Assembly (NCBI RefSeq): GCF_010646885.2
Contig: NZ_CP050700.1
Span: forward strand, 718,001 to 782,000
Direction of reading: 5' to 3'
DNA: 64,000 nt
DNA from: Desulfopila sp. IMCC35008
GTDB taxonomy: Bacteria > Desulfobacterota > Desulfobulbia > Desulfobulbales > Desulfocapsaceae
The first letter of the stretch is position 1; each line of letters begins with the position of its first letter. The notes beneath the pieces were generated by a model. The model was not told where the DNA came from and made no database searches. It was given only the letters and a program-made list of their open reading frames with translations. The position numbers and the translations under genes are program-made. Positions 9,374 to 18,750 of this stretch are shown here, piece after piece.

Positions 9374-10341
9374 TAATTTTTCTCCGCGTCGGCAGATTTC
9401 TTTTGAAGAAGTTTCGCCACTTGCATGTATTTTGAGGGGTTGACCGGGTTCTTTTTATACCGGATCTCATAATGAAGGTGAGGACCGGTTGATCGACCGG
9501 TGTTACCTACCTGGCCGATAAGTTGGCCTCGGGAAACGCGGTCTCCCTTGCTGACTATATAATTCTGCATATGAGCATAAGCTGTGACGTATCCGTTTTG
9601 ATGGTCGATTTCGACGTAGTTGCCAAAGCTCCCGTTCTTAAAAGCCCTTTTGACGATACCATCGGCGGTGGCGTAAATCTTTTCGCCACGCTTGCCACGA
9701 AAGTCAACACCCTCGTGAAGGGCTTTTTTCTTGTTGAGGGGATCTGATCGCTTTCCAAAACGTGATGTTACCGGTCCTTCTACAGGCCTGCCGAGGGGGA
9801 GATAGCGTATCGTATCGAGGTAGGTATCTGTCTGGAAAATCAGTTTGTCGTGATTGCCTGACTGAGCGGGGATGAAAGGGCCACCGCTGTTTGTGCTTTT
9901 TTTAGCTTTCGGGTTGCTGCTGACTTTGGCCCCGATGTTGGAAATAATTGTTTCTATTATTTCACTTCTTTCGTTAAGCTCACTTACGGCTGTTGAGAGG
10001 AGTTGGTCTTTCTCTTGCTTATGGGCCGCTTCCTGGTTGGCGTTGTCCAACTTGAGGTTGGCCACTTCCAGGCTTAATTCAAGTTTCTCCCTGTCGGCAA
10101 TCCTCTGGTATTCTGCTATTATCTCATCACTATGCTGCATCCTGTATTGCAGGTCGGCGAGTTGCTTGTTTATATCCCTGTTTTTAGAAAAGAGGGAAAT
10201 GGAAAAACCGGTGCAGGTGATGAGGAATATGAGCAGGAGAGACGCGATTGCGGAAGAGATGAGTATCTTCTTTTTGGTACAGGGGATTTGCACAGTTTTC
10301 CCGCGCTCACCCATGACCATAATGTACAGCTGTTCATTCAT
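9373..10341 (-). CDS. Membrane-anchored M23 (LytM-type) endopeptidase
   Basis: 322 aa. A short cytoplasmic head and one transmembrane segment (about 29-50) lead into a coiled-coil (about 60-135), a linker and an M23 domain (about 195-305). The zinc motifs are HEGVDFRG and HLHYE, so the catalytic site looks intact rather than degenerate. It should cut peptide cross-links in murein or activate other hydrolases. It is the first gene of an operon with bactofilin, which probably positions it. Confidence 0.9.
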   Translation of the reverse strand: MNEQLYIMVMGERGKTVQIPCTKKKILISSAIASLLLIFLITCTGFSISLFSKNRDINKQLADLQYRMQHSDEIIAEYQRIADREKLELSLEVANLKLDNANQEAAHKQEKDQLLSTAVSELNERSEIIETIISNIGAKVSSNPKAKKSTNSGGPFIPAQSGNHDKLIFQTDTYLDTIRYLPLGRPVEGPVTSRFGKRSDPLNKKKALHEGVDFRGKRGEKIYATADGIVKRAFKNGSFGNYVEIDHQNGYVTAYAHMQNYIVSKGDRVSRGQLIGQVGNTGRSTGPHLHYEIRYKKNPVNPSKYMQVAKLLQKKSADAEKN

Positions 10342-10663
10342 TTCTGACAGTGGCTAAAAAAGTTGTGTATTGGTCTGACAATCAGTACTATAGCCCGATC
10401 ATGATTCATTGTTAAACATGTGCCCGCAGTTTAGCTGCATGCACCTATCCAAAAAATTTGACTATAGCTTATACACGTCGCGTCCAAATTAATCAATATA
10501 AAAGGTAGTTTTAGTGCTTGTTTTGGATTGCTAACAAGACGTTATAATAGGGTTTTAGGAATTGAATCTCAATGAGGATTATACTGTTTGGGGGCGTAGT
10601 CATCTCCAATTTTCGGTTTACGATACTGTTTTAAGCAGTAATTATTTATATTGATAACGTATT
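10342..10663. other. Divergent intergenic region M23 / uup
   Basis: 322 bp with no gene. On the plus strand a perfect TATAAT at 10543-10548 lies about 120 bp before uup, but its -35 region (around 10518-10525) is poor. Promoters for both directions are expected here. No repeats seen. Confidence 0.4.
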
Positions 10664-12499
10664 ATGGCAAATCTTGTAACGTGTCGTTCCCTGGCAAAAT
10701 CGTTTGGTGCCCAGTCGCTTTTCAACGGAGTGGATCTTGTTGTATCCGGTGGGGATAAAATTGGCCTGATCGGACCGAACGGGTCGGGTAAATCAACCTT
10801 GTTGAAAATTGTCTGTGGGTTGGAAGAGCAGGATGAGGGGACAATCCTTCTGCAAAAGCACGTACGGCTCAGTTATCTCGCTCAGGCCGATCATTTTGAT
10901 GATGAGCGAAGTTGTGCAGATAATCTCCTGCAGGCTCTGGAAGGCAGTGACTTCGATTCGACCGAAAGATTACACCGGGTTCGTTCGCTTTTGAGCAGGG
11001 CCGAATTTGAGGATATCGACGTGCCGGTTGCAAAACTGTCCGGTGGCTGGAGAAAGCGTCTGGCCATTTGTCGTTCCCTGTTGACAGGACCTGACGTACT
11101 GGTGATGGATGAGCCAACCAACCACCTTGATATCGAGGGGATCCTGTGGCTTGAGGAATTACTGAAGTCAGGATTACACGAAGGGCCCAAGGCCTTTTTG
11201 CTTGTCAGCCACGACCGTAGGTTTTTAGAAAACTGTACCAACAGGATCATAGAACTGTCTGCTTCCTATCCGTCGGGGTCTTTCGAAGTTAACGGCAACT
11301 ATTCCCAGTTTCTGGAAGAGCGCGAGAAAGTCATCCAGCTTCAGGCCGAAAATGAAGTTCGACTCTCTAATAAGGTGCGCAGGGAAACAGAATGGCTCAG
11401 GAGGGGGCCGAAGGCCCGAACCACGAAGGCCCGGTACCGAATTGATGAAGCGTACCGTTTGCAGGATCAATTGACTGAGGTGAAAACACGAAACCGGGCC
11501 GGAGGATCTGTCCAGCTCGATTTTGATTCCACCGGCCGGAAGACCAAGAAACTGCTCGAAGCAGTAGGGCTGACAATGGGGTATGACGGGCAGAACCTGT
11601 TTTCGGATCTCGATATCCTGTTGACTCCTGGAAGTCGTCTGGGGTTGCTTGGCAGAAATGGCTGTGGTAAATCGACGCTGATGAAAATTCTGGCTGCGGG
11701 GGGAGACGACAACAGTTCAGGACCCGACTCAGGTAGCATCCGCAAGGCCGATAACGTCCAGATAGCCAGCTTCGACCAGAATCGCGAACAGATTGACCCG
11801 ACTGTCACCTTAAAACGTGCCCTCTCACCAGAGGGTGACTCGGTAGTTTTTCAGGGTAGATCACTCCATGTGGTAAGCTGGGCAAAGAAATTCCTGTTTA
11901 ATGTGGATCAGCTGGAAACTCCGGTAGCCCAACTTTCAGGTGGGGAACAGGCGAGAATTTTGCTGGCAAATCTGATGAAACGGCCAGCGGATATCCTCTT
12001 GCTTGATGAGCCGACAAATGACCTGGACATTCCATCTCTGAATATGCTGGAGGAGAGTTTACTCGATTTTCCAGGGGCTCTGGTGCTTGTCACTCACGAT
12101 CGATTTTTGCTGGATAGGGTATGCGACAACCTTATCGGTTTTGATGGTAAAGGCGGAGTTGCTTATTATGCCGATTATACCCAGTGGCTGGATGACCTAA
12201 AGACCAGTGACTCTCTGCAGGAAACGAATAAAAAGGAAAAACCGAAGTCAAAAAAGAGTTCAGGTAAAAAACCGGGTCGTCTTTCCTATATGGATCAGCG
12301 GGAATACGACACCATGGAAGAACGGATTACAGAGGGTGAGTTGGGGATCGAAGAGTTGCAGGCCCGGATGGAATCCCCGGAGGTTGTAGCTGATTCGTCT
12401 CAACTTGCCGAATGCTGGCAACAGCTTGAAGAGCTCAAGGCACGGGTCGAGGATTTGTATGAGCGCTGGGATGAACTGGAGGCTAAAAAGGAGTCGTAG
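10664..12499 (+). CDS. uup: ABC-F ATPase, Uup type
   Basis: 611 aa with two ABC cassettes. The first Walker A is GPNGSGKST and its signature is LSGGWRKR; the second are GRNGCGKST and LSGGEQAR. A linker lies between them and a C-terminal coiled-coil of about 80 residues (from about 535) is typical of Uup. There are no membrane segments. ABC-F proteins act on ribosomes or, for Uup, on branched DNA and transposon precise excision. It is the first gene of a co-directional run with the phosphoesterase (27-bp gap), the kinase and the LysE exporter. Confidence 0.88.
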   Translation: MANLVTCRSLAKSFGAQSLFNGVDLVVSGGDKIGLIGPNGSGKSTLLKIVCGLEEQDEGTILLQKHVRLSYLAQADHFDDERSCADNLLQALEGSDFDSTERLHRVRSLLSRAEFEDIDVPVAKLSGGWRKRLAICRSLLTGPDVLVMDEPTNHLDIEGILWLEELLKSGLHEGPKAFLLVSHDRRFLENCTNRIIELSASYPSGSFEVNGNYSQFLEEREKVIQLQAENEVRLSNKVRRETEWLRRGPKARTTKARYRIDEAYRLQDQLTEVKTRNRAGGSVQLDFDSTGRKTKKLLEAVGLTMGYDGQNLFSDLDILLTPGSRLGLLGRNGCGKSTLMKILAAGGDDNSSGPDSGSIRKADNVQIASFDQNREQIDPTVTLKRALSPEGDSVVFQGRSLHVVSWAKKFLFNVDQLETPVAQLSGGEQARILLANLMKRPADILLLDEPTNDLDIPSLNMLEESLLDFPGALVLVTHDRFLLDRVCDNLIGFDGKGGVAYYADYTQWLDDLKTSDSLQETNKKEKPKSKKSSGKKPGRLSYMDQREYDTMEERITEGELGIEELQARMESPEVVADSSQLAECWQQLEELKARVEDLYERWDELEAKKES

Positions 12500-12526
12500 C
12501 CAAGAAAAAAGGAGATAGAGCAAGAT

Positions 12527-13252
12527 ATGAAAATAGCGATACTCTCTGATATTCATGGAAATCTCGAGGCGTTGGAAGCTGTCCTTTCCGATCTTGAGAT
12601 ACAGTGTCCCGATTCAGTTGTCTGTCTTGGCGATTTCATAGGTTATGGGCCAGATCCTGAGGCGGTGGTCAGGCGGGTTATTAATTATGGCTTTATTTCG
12701 CTTCTTGGTAATCATGAATCAGCCTTGTTCAGGAAAAGTGACAGAAGCTGGATGAATTTTCAGGCTCAGGAAAACAATGAAGTGACCGAAACCCTGTTGT
12801 CTCAGCAAAGTCTCGATTATTGCTTTCGGTTGTCCCGCTCTGTTATCCTGGAAAACGCTCGATTTGTTCACGGTTGCCCTCCTGATTCGGTACTGAAGTA
12901 TCTGCACATGTTAAGTGACGATGAGGTTCTGAAATGTTTATCGACTTCGGAGGAGTCGTTCATTTTTGTTGGGCATACACATAAGCTGACTCTGGTTTCA
13001 GAACATCACAACAAGGTTATTCGTGAACGATTGAGGGAAGGAGTTACCTTGCTTGATCCGGAGAAAAAATACATAATCAACGCCGGCAGTGTCGGTCAGC
13101 CGCGGGACGGCAATAACAAGGCCAAATATATTCTGTGGAATACCGTGATGTCTTCTATTGAGGTGCGGGCACTGACCTATGAGGTTTCGGTCACGGCGCA
13201 GAAGATCCTGCAACGAGGGTTTCCTGAGGCCTACGCAATCCGCCTGAGGTAG
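12527..13252 (+). CDS. Calcineurin-like metallophosphoesterase
   Basis: 241 aa. The metal-ligand series of the family is complete: DIHGN (8-12), GDFIGYG, GNHE, VHG and GHTH, ending with the NAGSVGQPRDGN motif of the YfcE/DR1281-like branch. It probably hydrolyses a phosphodiester or phosphomonoester in the cytoplasm. It has a clear ribosome site (AAAAAAGGAG) and is followed after 39 bp by a Ser/Thr kinase gene. A kinase-phosphatase pair is possible, but this branch is not the usual PPM partner. Confidence 0.85.
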   Translation: MKIAILSDIHGNLEALEAVLSDLEIQCPDSVVCLGDFIGYGPDPEAVVRRVINYGFISLLGNHESALFRKSDRSWMNFQAQENNEVTETLLSQQSLDYCFRLSRSVILENARFVHGCPPDSVLKYLHMLSDDEVLKCLSTSEESFIFVGHTHKLTLVSEHHNKVIRERLREGVTLLDPEKKYIINAGSVGQPRDGNNKAKYILWNTVMSSIEVRALTYEVSVTAQKILQRGFPEAYAIRLR

Positions 13253-13291
13253 GCACATTGGACTGCCAGGGAACATTTTGCAAAGGGGACG

Positions 13292-14644
13292 ATGAACAGC
13301 GCTGGAAGATATGAAATATGCGGTCGGCTCGGCCGTGGAGGCATGAGCACGGTCTATAAGGCTCGCGCTCCCATTACCGGCAGGGTGGTGGCTCTCAAAA
13401 TTTTGAAACCCCGTGATGATATTTTCGAGGATCTGGTTGGCCGGAAGAGGTTGCGTGAAATCTTCCTGGAGGAGGCTCGGATCATGGGGCGGATCAGCCA
13501 CGATCATGTTGCCAAGGTCATCGACTGCGACCTTCACGACGAGGTTCCATTTATTGTGCTCGAATACTTCTCCCACTCACTGGGTGATTTTATCGGGGAG
13601 GCGTATAAAGTAGAGCAGGAATCACGCATCGTCAGTGTGCCCCGGACCAGCCTCTATATCAGCCAGGCCCTCAAGGGCCTTGAACGACTGCACTTTGCCG
13701 GAATTGTCCATAGGGATATAAAACCGTATAATATGATGATTACCAGTGACGACCGGGTAAAACTCATCGACTTTGGATTATCACGTGTTCGCGGTGAGGA
13801 AGCCGTGACGATTCCGGGTATGCAGGTTGGCTCCCCTTATTATACGGCACCAGAGCAGATCAGGGATCCTGAACAGGTCGACGGCCGCGCCGATCTGTTT
13901 AGTATTGGTGTGATGCTGTACAGGATGCTTACCGGCCGATTGGCCGAGCTTAAATCGGGAGGAATCCTTGCTCCCAGTACCTATAATCCGGATCTTGATG
14001 AAGACTGGGATCGTTTTGTATTGCGCAGTCTTAGTAAGCAACCGGAAAAGAGATTCGACAGCGCACTTGAGATGCGTGTCGCGTTGGAGGAGCTCTATTC
14101 CGGCTGGAAAAATCATCATCAAGGCCAATGTACCATTCCCCTGATGACGGAGCGTGAAACCCTCGACAGGATAAGGGTAACACCCCGTTCCAAACCTACC
14201 CGGTTACTGTACAAGGATATCCGAAATGCGCTTGGGCTGGATGAGTTGTTTCGACCTAGAGATTTTTTTACGCACCAGCTGGAGGTGTGTGATCCAATGG
14301 TTGTATATGATCCGGTGACCCATTTGTACTGGCAGCGTTCAGGTTCCGGATTTACAGTGGATTGGCAGCAGGCGCAGGAATACATCCGCTATATTAATGA
14401 TCAAAAGTTTCAGGGGAAATCAACGTGGAGGCTACCTACAACGGAAGAGATTGTTACGATTTTGCGTTCACCCTCCGTACAACGGGATTTCTGCCTTGAT
14501 GCAAATTTCGATACGTCACTCCACTGGCTCTGGTCAGCGGACACGAGTACCAAGAAGCAGGCCTGGATGGCCGACATCATAGAAAGTCATATTGCACGGC
14601 AGGACCTTGATGGGTCGGCTTCTGTCTGCGCGGTGAGCGAGTAA
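13292..14644 (+). CDS. Ser/Thr protein kinase with C-terminal DUF1566 (Lcl-like) domain
   Basis: 450 aa. A Hanks-type kinase (about 7-270) has the glycine loop GRGGMST, catalytic K36, HRD at 140-142 and DFG at 160-162, all intact. Residues about 310-448 form a DUF1566/Lcl C-terminal domain (YDPVTHLYWQRSGSG ... TWRLPTTEEI ... WSAD), usually found in secreted or surface proteins. There is no transmembrane segment, so the whole protein appears cytoplasmic. The DUF1566 part may sense a ligand or a partner. It lies in the uup-phosphoesterase run. Confidence 0.9.
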   Translation: MNSAGRYEICGRLGRGGMSTVYKARAPITGRVVALKILKPRDDIFEDLVGRKRLREIFLEEARIMGRISHDHVAKVIDCDLHDEVPFIVLEYFSHSLGDFIGEAYKVEQESRIVSVPRTSLYISQALKGLERLHFAGIVHRDIKPYNMMITSDDRVKLIDFGLSRVRGEEAVTIPGMQVGSPYYTAPEQIRDPEQVDGRADLFSIGVMLYRMLTGRLAELKSGGILAPSTYNPDLDEDWDRFVLRSLSKQPEKRFDSALEMRVALEELYSGWKNHHQGQCTIPLMTERETLDRIRVTPRSKPTRLLYKDIRNALGLDELFRPRDFFTHQLEVCDPMVVYDPVTHLYWQRSGSGFTVDWQQAQEYIRYINDQKFQGKSTWRLPTTEEIVTILRSPSVQRDFCLDANFDTSLHWLWSADTSTKKQAWMADIIESHIARQDLDGSASVCAVSE

Positions 14645-14659
14645 GGGGGAAATGAATAT

Positions 14660-15301
14660 ATGGAAGCACTGGGAATAGGAAATTTTTATATGTTCGTTAC
14701 CGCCTGCCTGATGCTGAACTTGTATCCGGGGCCGGATACCATGTACATAATCGGGCGCAGCGTCAGCCAGGGGCGACTGGCAGGGGTCGCGGCTGTGCTT
14801 GGGATTACCAGTGGTGGCATGGTGCACGGTGTGCTCGGCTGTTTCGGCCTGTCAGCCATACTTGCAGTCTCGTCAAAGGCGTTCCTGGCCTTGAAACTTC
14901 TTGGCTGTTGTTATTTGCTGTATCAGGCGGTACAGATGTTCAGGACCGCTTCCCAGCTGGCAGATACGGAAATCCGTATTCAGGATCACAACTCTTTTTT
15001 CAGGATTTATCGCCAGGGAGCTGTGACTAATATCCTCAATCCGAAAGTGGCCCTGTTCTTCCTGGCCTTTATTCCGCAGTTTATTTCACCTGCAGCGGCA
15101 AATAAGCCGCTGGCCTTCTTGGTGCTCACTGTTACCTTTATGACCACAGGAACCTTATGGTGCCTGGTCGTTGCCCTGGCGGCTTCAAAAGTAAGCAGCA
15201 GGATGCGCAGCTCAAAACGGTGTTCTCAGTGGTTGTTGCGTATAAACGGGACGCTCTTTGCTTTCTTGGGACTGAAACTGGCGATGACCGATATACAGTA
15301 A
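14660..15301 (+). CDS. LysE/RhtB-family amino-acid exporter
   Basis: 213 aa, about six hydrophobic segments, with the family motif YPGPDTMYIIGRS near the N terminus and NPKVALFFLAFIPQF in the middle. Exports amino acids or homoserine-like compounds across the inner membrane; the substrate is not predictable. It starts 15 bp after the kinase stop, with a good ribosome site (AAGGGGGAAA), and is the last gene of the co-directional run. Confidence 0.88.
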   Translation: MEALGIGNFYMFVTACLMLNLYPGPDTMYIIGRSVSQGRLAGVAAVLGITSGGMVHGVLGCFGLSAILAVSSKAFLALKLLGCCYLLYQAVQMFRTASQLADTEIRIQDHNSFFRIYRQGAVTNILNPKVALFFLAFIPQFISPAAANKPLAFLVLTVTFMTTGTLWCLVVALAASKVSSRMRSSKRCSQWLLRINGTLFAFLGLKLAMTDIQ

Positions 15302-15363
15302 GAAAAGGGTTTGTTCCAACGTGTGGTGCAAACCGTCCAGTGAGTTGCTCTGTAGGAGTCAGT

Positions 15364-15927
15364 TTATGTCGTAATCTTGGGTTTGTCTGACTCAATATGT
15401 ATTTGCCAGAGCCCACCGTTTTCAAGGGATTTTAACTTGTTTTTATAGGTTTGCACCTCGGCTTTATTCAGTCGTATCCACTCGAAGCTCTGGCTGAAGC
15501 TCTCTTGCACAGAGCTGGACCTCACAATTTCGAGTCTTTCGGAAGCCATGGTAATCTCGCCGTCTTTTACTGTTATATACACAGGTTCCTGGAGGTTATC
15601 CTCTTTTTTGTTAAATGACGTGCTTACTCCTGTCGTTGGAGTCGCGTAGGTGATCCAGGTGTCTATTTCATAGGTTCCTGGTGTCAAAATATCAGAGATA
15701 ATGAAATCTCGGCCTGCCATTGGATAAATCTTGATTTCAAATGGTTGAGGGACTTTGCCCGCAATGGCGTAGTAACAAGTAAATTCTTTTCCACTGTTCA
15801 GCTCTGCTTTCATCGGAAAAGCCATGATCCCGCCAGCCTGCCCTCCCGACACAGGCAGTTTCTGGGCACAACCCGGCAAGAGCAGGAAAGAGACAGCTGT
15901 GAATAGTATCAGAATTTGTTTATGCAT
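15364..15927 (-). CDS. Predicted lipoprotein of unknown function
   Basis: 187 aa. A signal peptide ends in a lipobox (LLPG|C, Cys at about 20), so it is probably anchored to a membrane on the periplasmic side. The mature part is beta-rich (IKIYPMAGRDFIISDILTPGTYEIDTWITYA), suggesting a small beta-sandwich. No enzyme motif was seen and the family was not recognised. It is monocistronic and convergent with the LysE gene. Confidence 0.7.
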   Translation of the reverse strand: MHKQILILFTAVSFLLLPGCAQKLPVSGGQAGGIMAFPMKAELNSGKEFTCYYAIAGKVPQPFEIKIYPMAGRDFIISDILTPGTYEIDTWITYATPTTGVSTSFNKKEDNLQEPVYITVKDGEITMASERLEIVRSSSVQESFSQSFEWIRLNKAEVQTYKNKLKSLENGGLWQIHIESDKPKITT

Positions 15928-16214
15928 GTGAGTGACGTCCCGTGGGGAAAAAATTCTGCCCTAAAACTACCTTTCGTGAGTCTTCAATTACCTCTCCGGG
16001 CTTATCGTTGCGACTTAAATTGTGATCCTCAGATTATAAACTAAATGCTTGTTGTAAAAATTGCAGTCGCGCTTCGGCTTTGAACAGAATACTGAGTTGT
16101 CAGGATGAAAACCAGATCGGTCAAATGTCTTGTCGGCCTTGCATTCCTGATGATTCGATAAAAAAATCATATGTGATAGCTGCTGAAAGCTCAAGACCAC
16201 CCCTGGTGCAATTG

Positions 16215-17237
16215 CTATCTGGAGGAAGCAAAGTAGTCCCGCATCGCGGAGACGGTTTTCTCAATATCCGCTTTATCCACATCCAGGTGAGTTACAAGGC
16301 GTAATGATGAACCAGCGCTAATAAGTATCCCTCTTGATTTCAGGAAATTGCCGAGTGGTTCCGCATCTCTTGAGGGCACAGTGGCAAAAACCATATTTGT
16401 TTGACTCTCGCTGTATTCAATCTGTAGTTCTTCTATGTCAGCCAGTGCTTTGGCGAGAGTTTCGGCATTACTGTGGTCTTCAGCCAGTCGCTCGATGTTA
16501 TGTTGCAAGGCGTACTGGCCTGCTGCAGCAAGGATACCAGCCTGGCGCATACCGCCACCGGCTACCTTTCGCCACCTGCGTGCGCGGGCGATAAATTCAG
16601 ATGATCCGCACAGTATAGAACCGACCGGCGCTCCCAACCCTTTCGAGAGGCAAATAGAAACAGAGTCAAAGTAGCGGGTTATCTCCCTTGGGGCCACCTG
16701 TTTTTTCACCGCAGCGTTCATCAGTCGGGCTCCGTCCAGATGCAGCTTAAGATTGCTGGTTCTGGCGAATTCACAGGCTTGCTTAAAGTAATCGAGTGGT
16801 AATGCCTGACCGTTCTGGGTGTTTTCGAGGCAGAGCAATCGGGTTCGGGCAAAATGGAAGTCGTCCGGCTTAATTTTTGAGCGCACCTCCTCCAGGTCAA
16901 GGGTTCCATCTTCTTTAAATTCAACGGGCTGTGGCTGGATGGATCCGAATACTGCGGCCCCTCCGCCTTCGTATTTATAGGTATGGGCTGTCTGGCCAAC
17001 GATATATTCATCTCCACGTTGACAGTGGGCGAGCAGTCCGACAAAGTTTGCCTGGGTGCCGCTACAGGCAAAAAGTGCCTCCTCAAACCCAAACATATCA
17101 GCCGCAAATTTCTGGAGTTTGTTGATGCTGGGGTCATCCCCGTACACATCGTCCCCGACTTTCGCTTTCATCATGCATTCGAACATACCGGGAGTGGGAC
17201 GGGTGACGGTGTCGCTTCTGAGATCGATGTCTTTCAT
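16215..17237 (-). CDS. ltaE: Low-specificity L-threonine aldolase
   Basis: 340 aa PLP enzyme that splits threonine or allo-threonine to glycine and acetaldehyde. It begins with the family opening DLRSDTVTRPTPGM and has GDDVYGDDP, the cofactor-binding GTQANFVG, HLDGARLMNA, and the Schiff-base lysine K199 in CLSKGLGAPVGS. Length is normal. It is divergent from the COG1313 gene, sharing a short promoter region. Confidence 0.93.
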   Translation of the reverse strand: MKDIDLRSDTVTRPTPGMFECMMKAKVGDDVYGDDPSINKLQKFAADMFGFEEALFACSGTQANFVGLLAHCQRGDEYIVGQTAHTYKYEGGGAAVFGSIQPQPVEFKEDGTLDLEEVRSKIKPDDFHFARTRLLCLENTQNGQALPLDYFKQACEFARTSNLKLHLDGARLMNAAVKKQVAPREITRYFDSVSICLSKGLGAPVGSILCGSSEFIARARRWRKVAGGGMRQAGILAAAGQYALQHNIERLAEDHSNAETLAKALADIEELQIEYSESQTNMVFATVPSRDAEPLGNFLKSRGILISAGSSLRLVTHLDVDKADIEKTVSAMRDYFASSR

Positions 17238-17265
17238 GTCGGTTTCGCCTGGCTAGTGAGAAATG

Positions 17266-17274
17266 TGCTATAAT
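17266..17274 (+). promoter_or_regulatory. Extended -10 promoter of the radical SAM gene
   Basis: TGC-TATAAT at 17266-17274 is an exact extended -10 element. There is no good -35 at 17 bp, as expected for this promoter class. It points towards the radical SAM gene, 78 bp away. Confidence 0.6.
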
Positions 17275-17351
17275 AGGGTAGTCTTGTATACTGGCCCCGT
17301 TCGCGGTGGCCCGATTATACCACCTTGGTCTTTTTTGTCGAGAATGGGGCA

Positions 17352-18299
17352 ATGCAACCTTCATATCTGAAATTGTCGAAGTCGGGTGAATTAGTCAAGC
17401 GAGCCGAACAAGGGTTGGAACTTCTTTCCAGTTGCAGCATTTGTCCTCGCAATTGCGGTGTGGACCGGACGGCAGATGAGCGTGGATTTTGCGGAGTTGG
17501 AAAGTACGCAGAAGTGGCAAGTTTCGGTCCTCATTTTGGGGAAGAGGCACCATTGGTCGGACGGAACGGTTCAGGGACAATTTTCTTCTGCGGTTGTAAC
17601 CTGCTGTGTGTGTTTTGTCAGAATTACGATATCAGCCATCCGGAGGAGGGGACTTGCTCACCGGTTGATGCAAAGACTCTCGCCCGCTTGATGACCGATC
17701 TGCAGCGGCAGGGATGCCACAATATCAATCTTGTCACTCCCAGTCATATTGTTCCCCAATTGCTTTGGGCACTTGTCTACGCCATCGACGAAGGCCTTAC
17801 TGTACCCCTTGTCTACAACAGTGGTGGGTATGACAAACTGGATACGCTCCACTTGCTTGACGGTGTTGTGGACATCTTCATGCCCGATTTCAAATTCTGG
17901 GATGGTGAAACTTCAGCGGCTTTCATGCAGGCTCCTGATTATCCCGAAGTTGCACGCTCAGCAATTATTGAGATGCAAAAACAGGTCGGCGATCTGGTCG
18001 TGGATAAGAATGGCGTTGCCGAACGGGGGCTGTTGGTTCGGCACCTCCTCATGCCTTCAGGGATGGCGGAATCGAGGGAGATTTTCCGATTTCTTGCTCA
18101 ACAGGTATCAGCCAATTGTTATACGAATATAATGGACCAGTATCACCCCTGCGGCAAGGCCTTGGAGTTTCATGAGTTGTCCGGTTCGATTTCTGCCGTA
18201 CACTATGAAGAGATGGTGCAGGCAGCACGATCCAGCGGACTGAGACGTATTGACAGCAGGGATTTTGATAAGTTGATGGAGATGTTGTCAGGTAAATAG
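17352..18299 (+). CDS. COG1313 radical SAM protein (PflA-related)
   Basis: About 315 aa from the ATG at 17352; an in-frame TTG at 17325 exists but adds an unlikely leader. An N-terminal cysteine set (C28, C31, C35, C47) precedes the radical SAM cluster C82-x3-C86-x2-C89 (CNLLCVFC). Resembles glycyl-radical-activating enzymes in sequence, but no glycyl-radical enzyme lies nearby and the COG1313 branch has no firmly assigned substrate. Middle section HNINLVTPSHIVPQ is typical of this branch. Confidence 0.88.
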   Translation: MQPSYLKLSKSGELVKRAEQGLELLSSCSICPRNCGVDRTADERGFCGVGKYAEVASFGPHFGEEAPLVGRNGSGTIFFCGCNLLCVFCQNYDISHPEEGTCSPVDAKTLARLMTDLQRQGCHNINLVTPSHIVPQLLWALVYAIDEGLTVPLVYNSGGYDKLDTLHLLDGVVDIFMPDFKFWDGETSAAFMQAPDYPEVARSAIIEMQKQVGDLVVDKNGVAERGLLVRHLLMPSGMAESREIFRFLAQQVSANCYTNIMDQYHPCGKALEFHELSGSISAVHYEEMVQAARSSGLRRIDSRDFDKLMEMLSGK

Positions 18300-18320
18300 T
18301 TGAGTACTTCCAACAACCAG

Positions 18321-18641
18321 TTAGAAGCAATTGTTTGCCGGCCAGAGATACTCCTCAAGATCTATGCAGCCATTTCCCCCAAAGACTATGCCTTCTTGTT
18401 CAAGCAGTTCTTTTTGCTGTTCATACCCGCCGCCACGAGGTAATGAGATTTTCCCATCCCGGTTCATCACCCGGTGCCAGGGGAGGTCGTATTTTTCAGA
18501 GCTGGAATGGAGGATGCGGGCCACCTGACGGGCACCGGACCTGTTGCCTGCACGGGAAGCAACAAGGCCGTATGTCATGACCCGGCCAGGGGGGATGGAG
18601 CTTATTATGTCCCGGACGCGGGTTGTAAATATTTCCGTCAT
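18321..18641 (-). CDS. Alkyltransferase-like (ATL) DNA-damage protein
   Basis: 106 aa from the ATG at 18641; the open frame extends upstream but the added residues have no family similarity. It matches the DNA-binding domain of O6-alkylguanine methyltransferase (PPGRVMTYGLVAS, HTH NRSGARQVARIL). The catalytic PCHRV motif reads PWHRV, so the acceptor cysteine is a tryptophan. ATL proteins cannot transfer the alkyl group. They bind and flip O6-alkylguanine and hand the lesion to nucleotide-excision repair. Length fits ATL. It lies 109 bp downstream of the YbiT-type gene. Confidence 0.9.
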   Translation of the reverse strand: MTEIFTTRVRDIISSIPPGRVMTYGLVASRAGNRSGARQVARILHSSSEKYDLPWHRVMNRDGKISLPRGGGYEQQKELLEQEGIVFGGNGCIDLEEYLWPANNCF

Positions 18642-18750
18642 TTGCAAGTTGGTGCAAAAAATAATCTTGTTGTTTAGACTGGCTATGTCACATGCTTCGA
18701 TCTGGACCAGAGAAGCGTCGACTTCGAAACGCCTAGTTTTAGCTTGGAAA

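Noticed and set aside
16015..16200. Short frame between the lipoprotein and threonine aldolase genes
   Set aside because: No ribosome site, no motif, and a composition like the surrounding non-coding DNA.
17325..17351. TTG start extending the radical SAM protein by nine residues
   Set aside because: It lacks a ribosome site, and the ATG at 17352 gives the usual N terminus.
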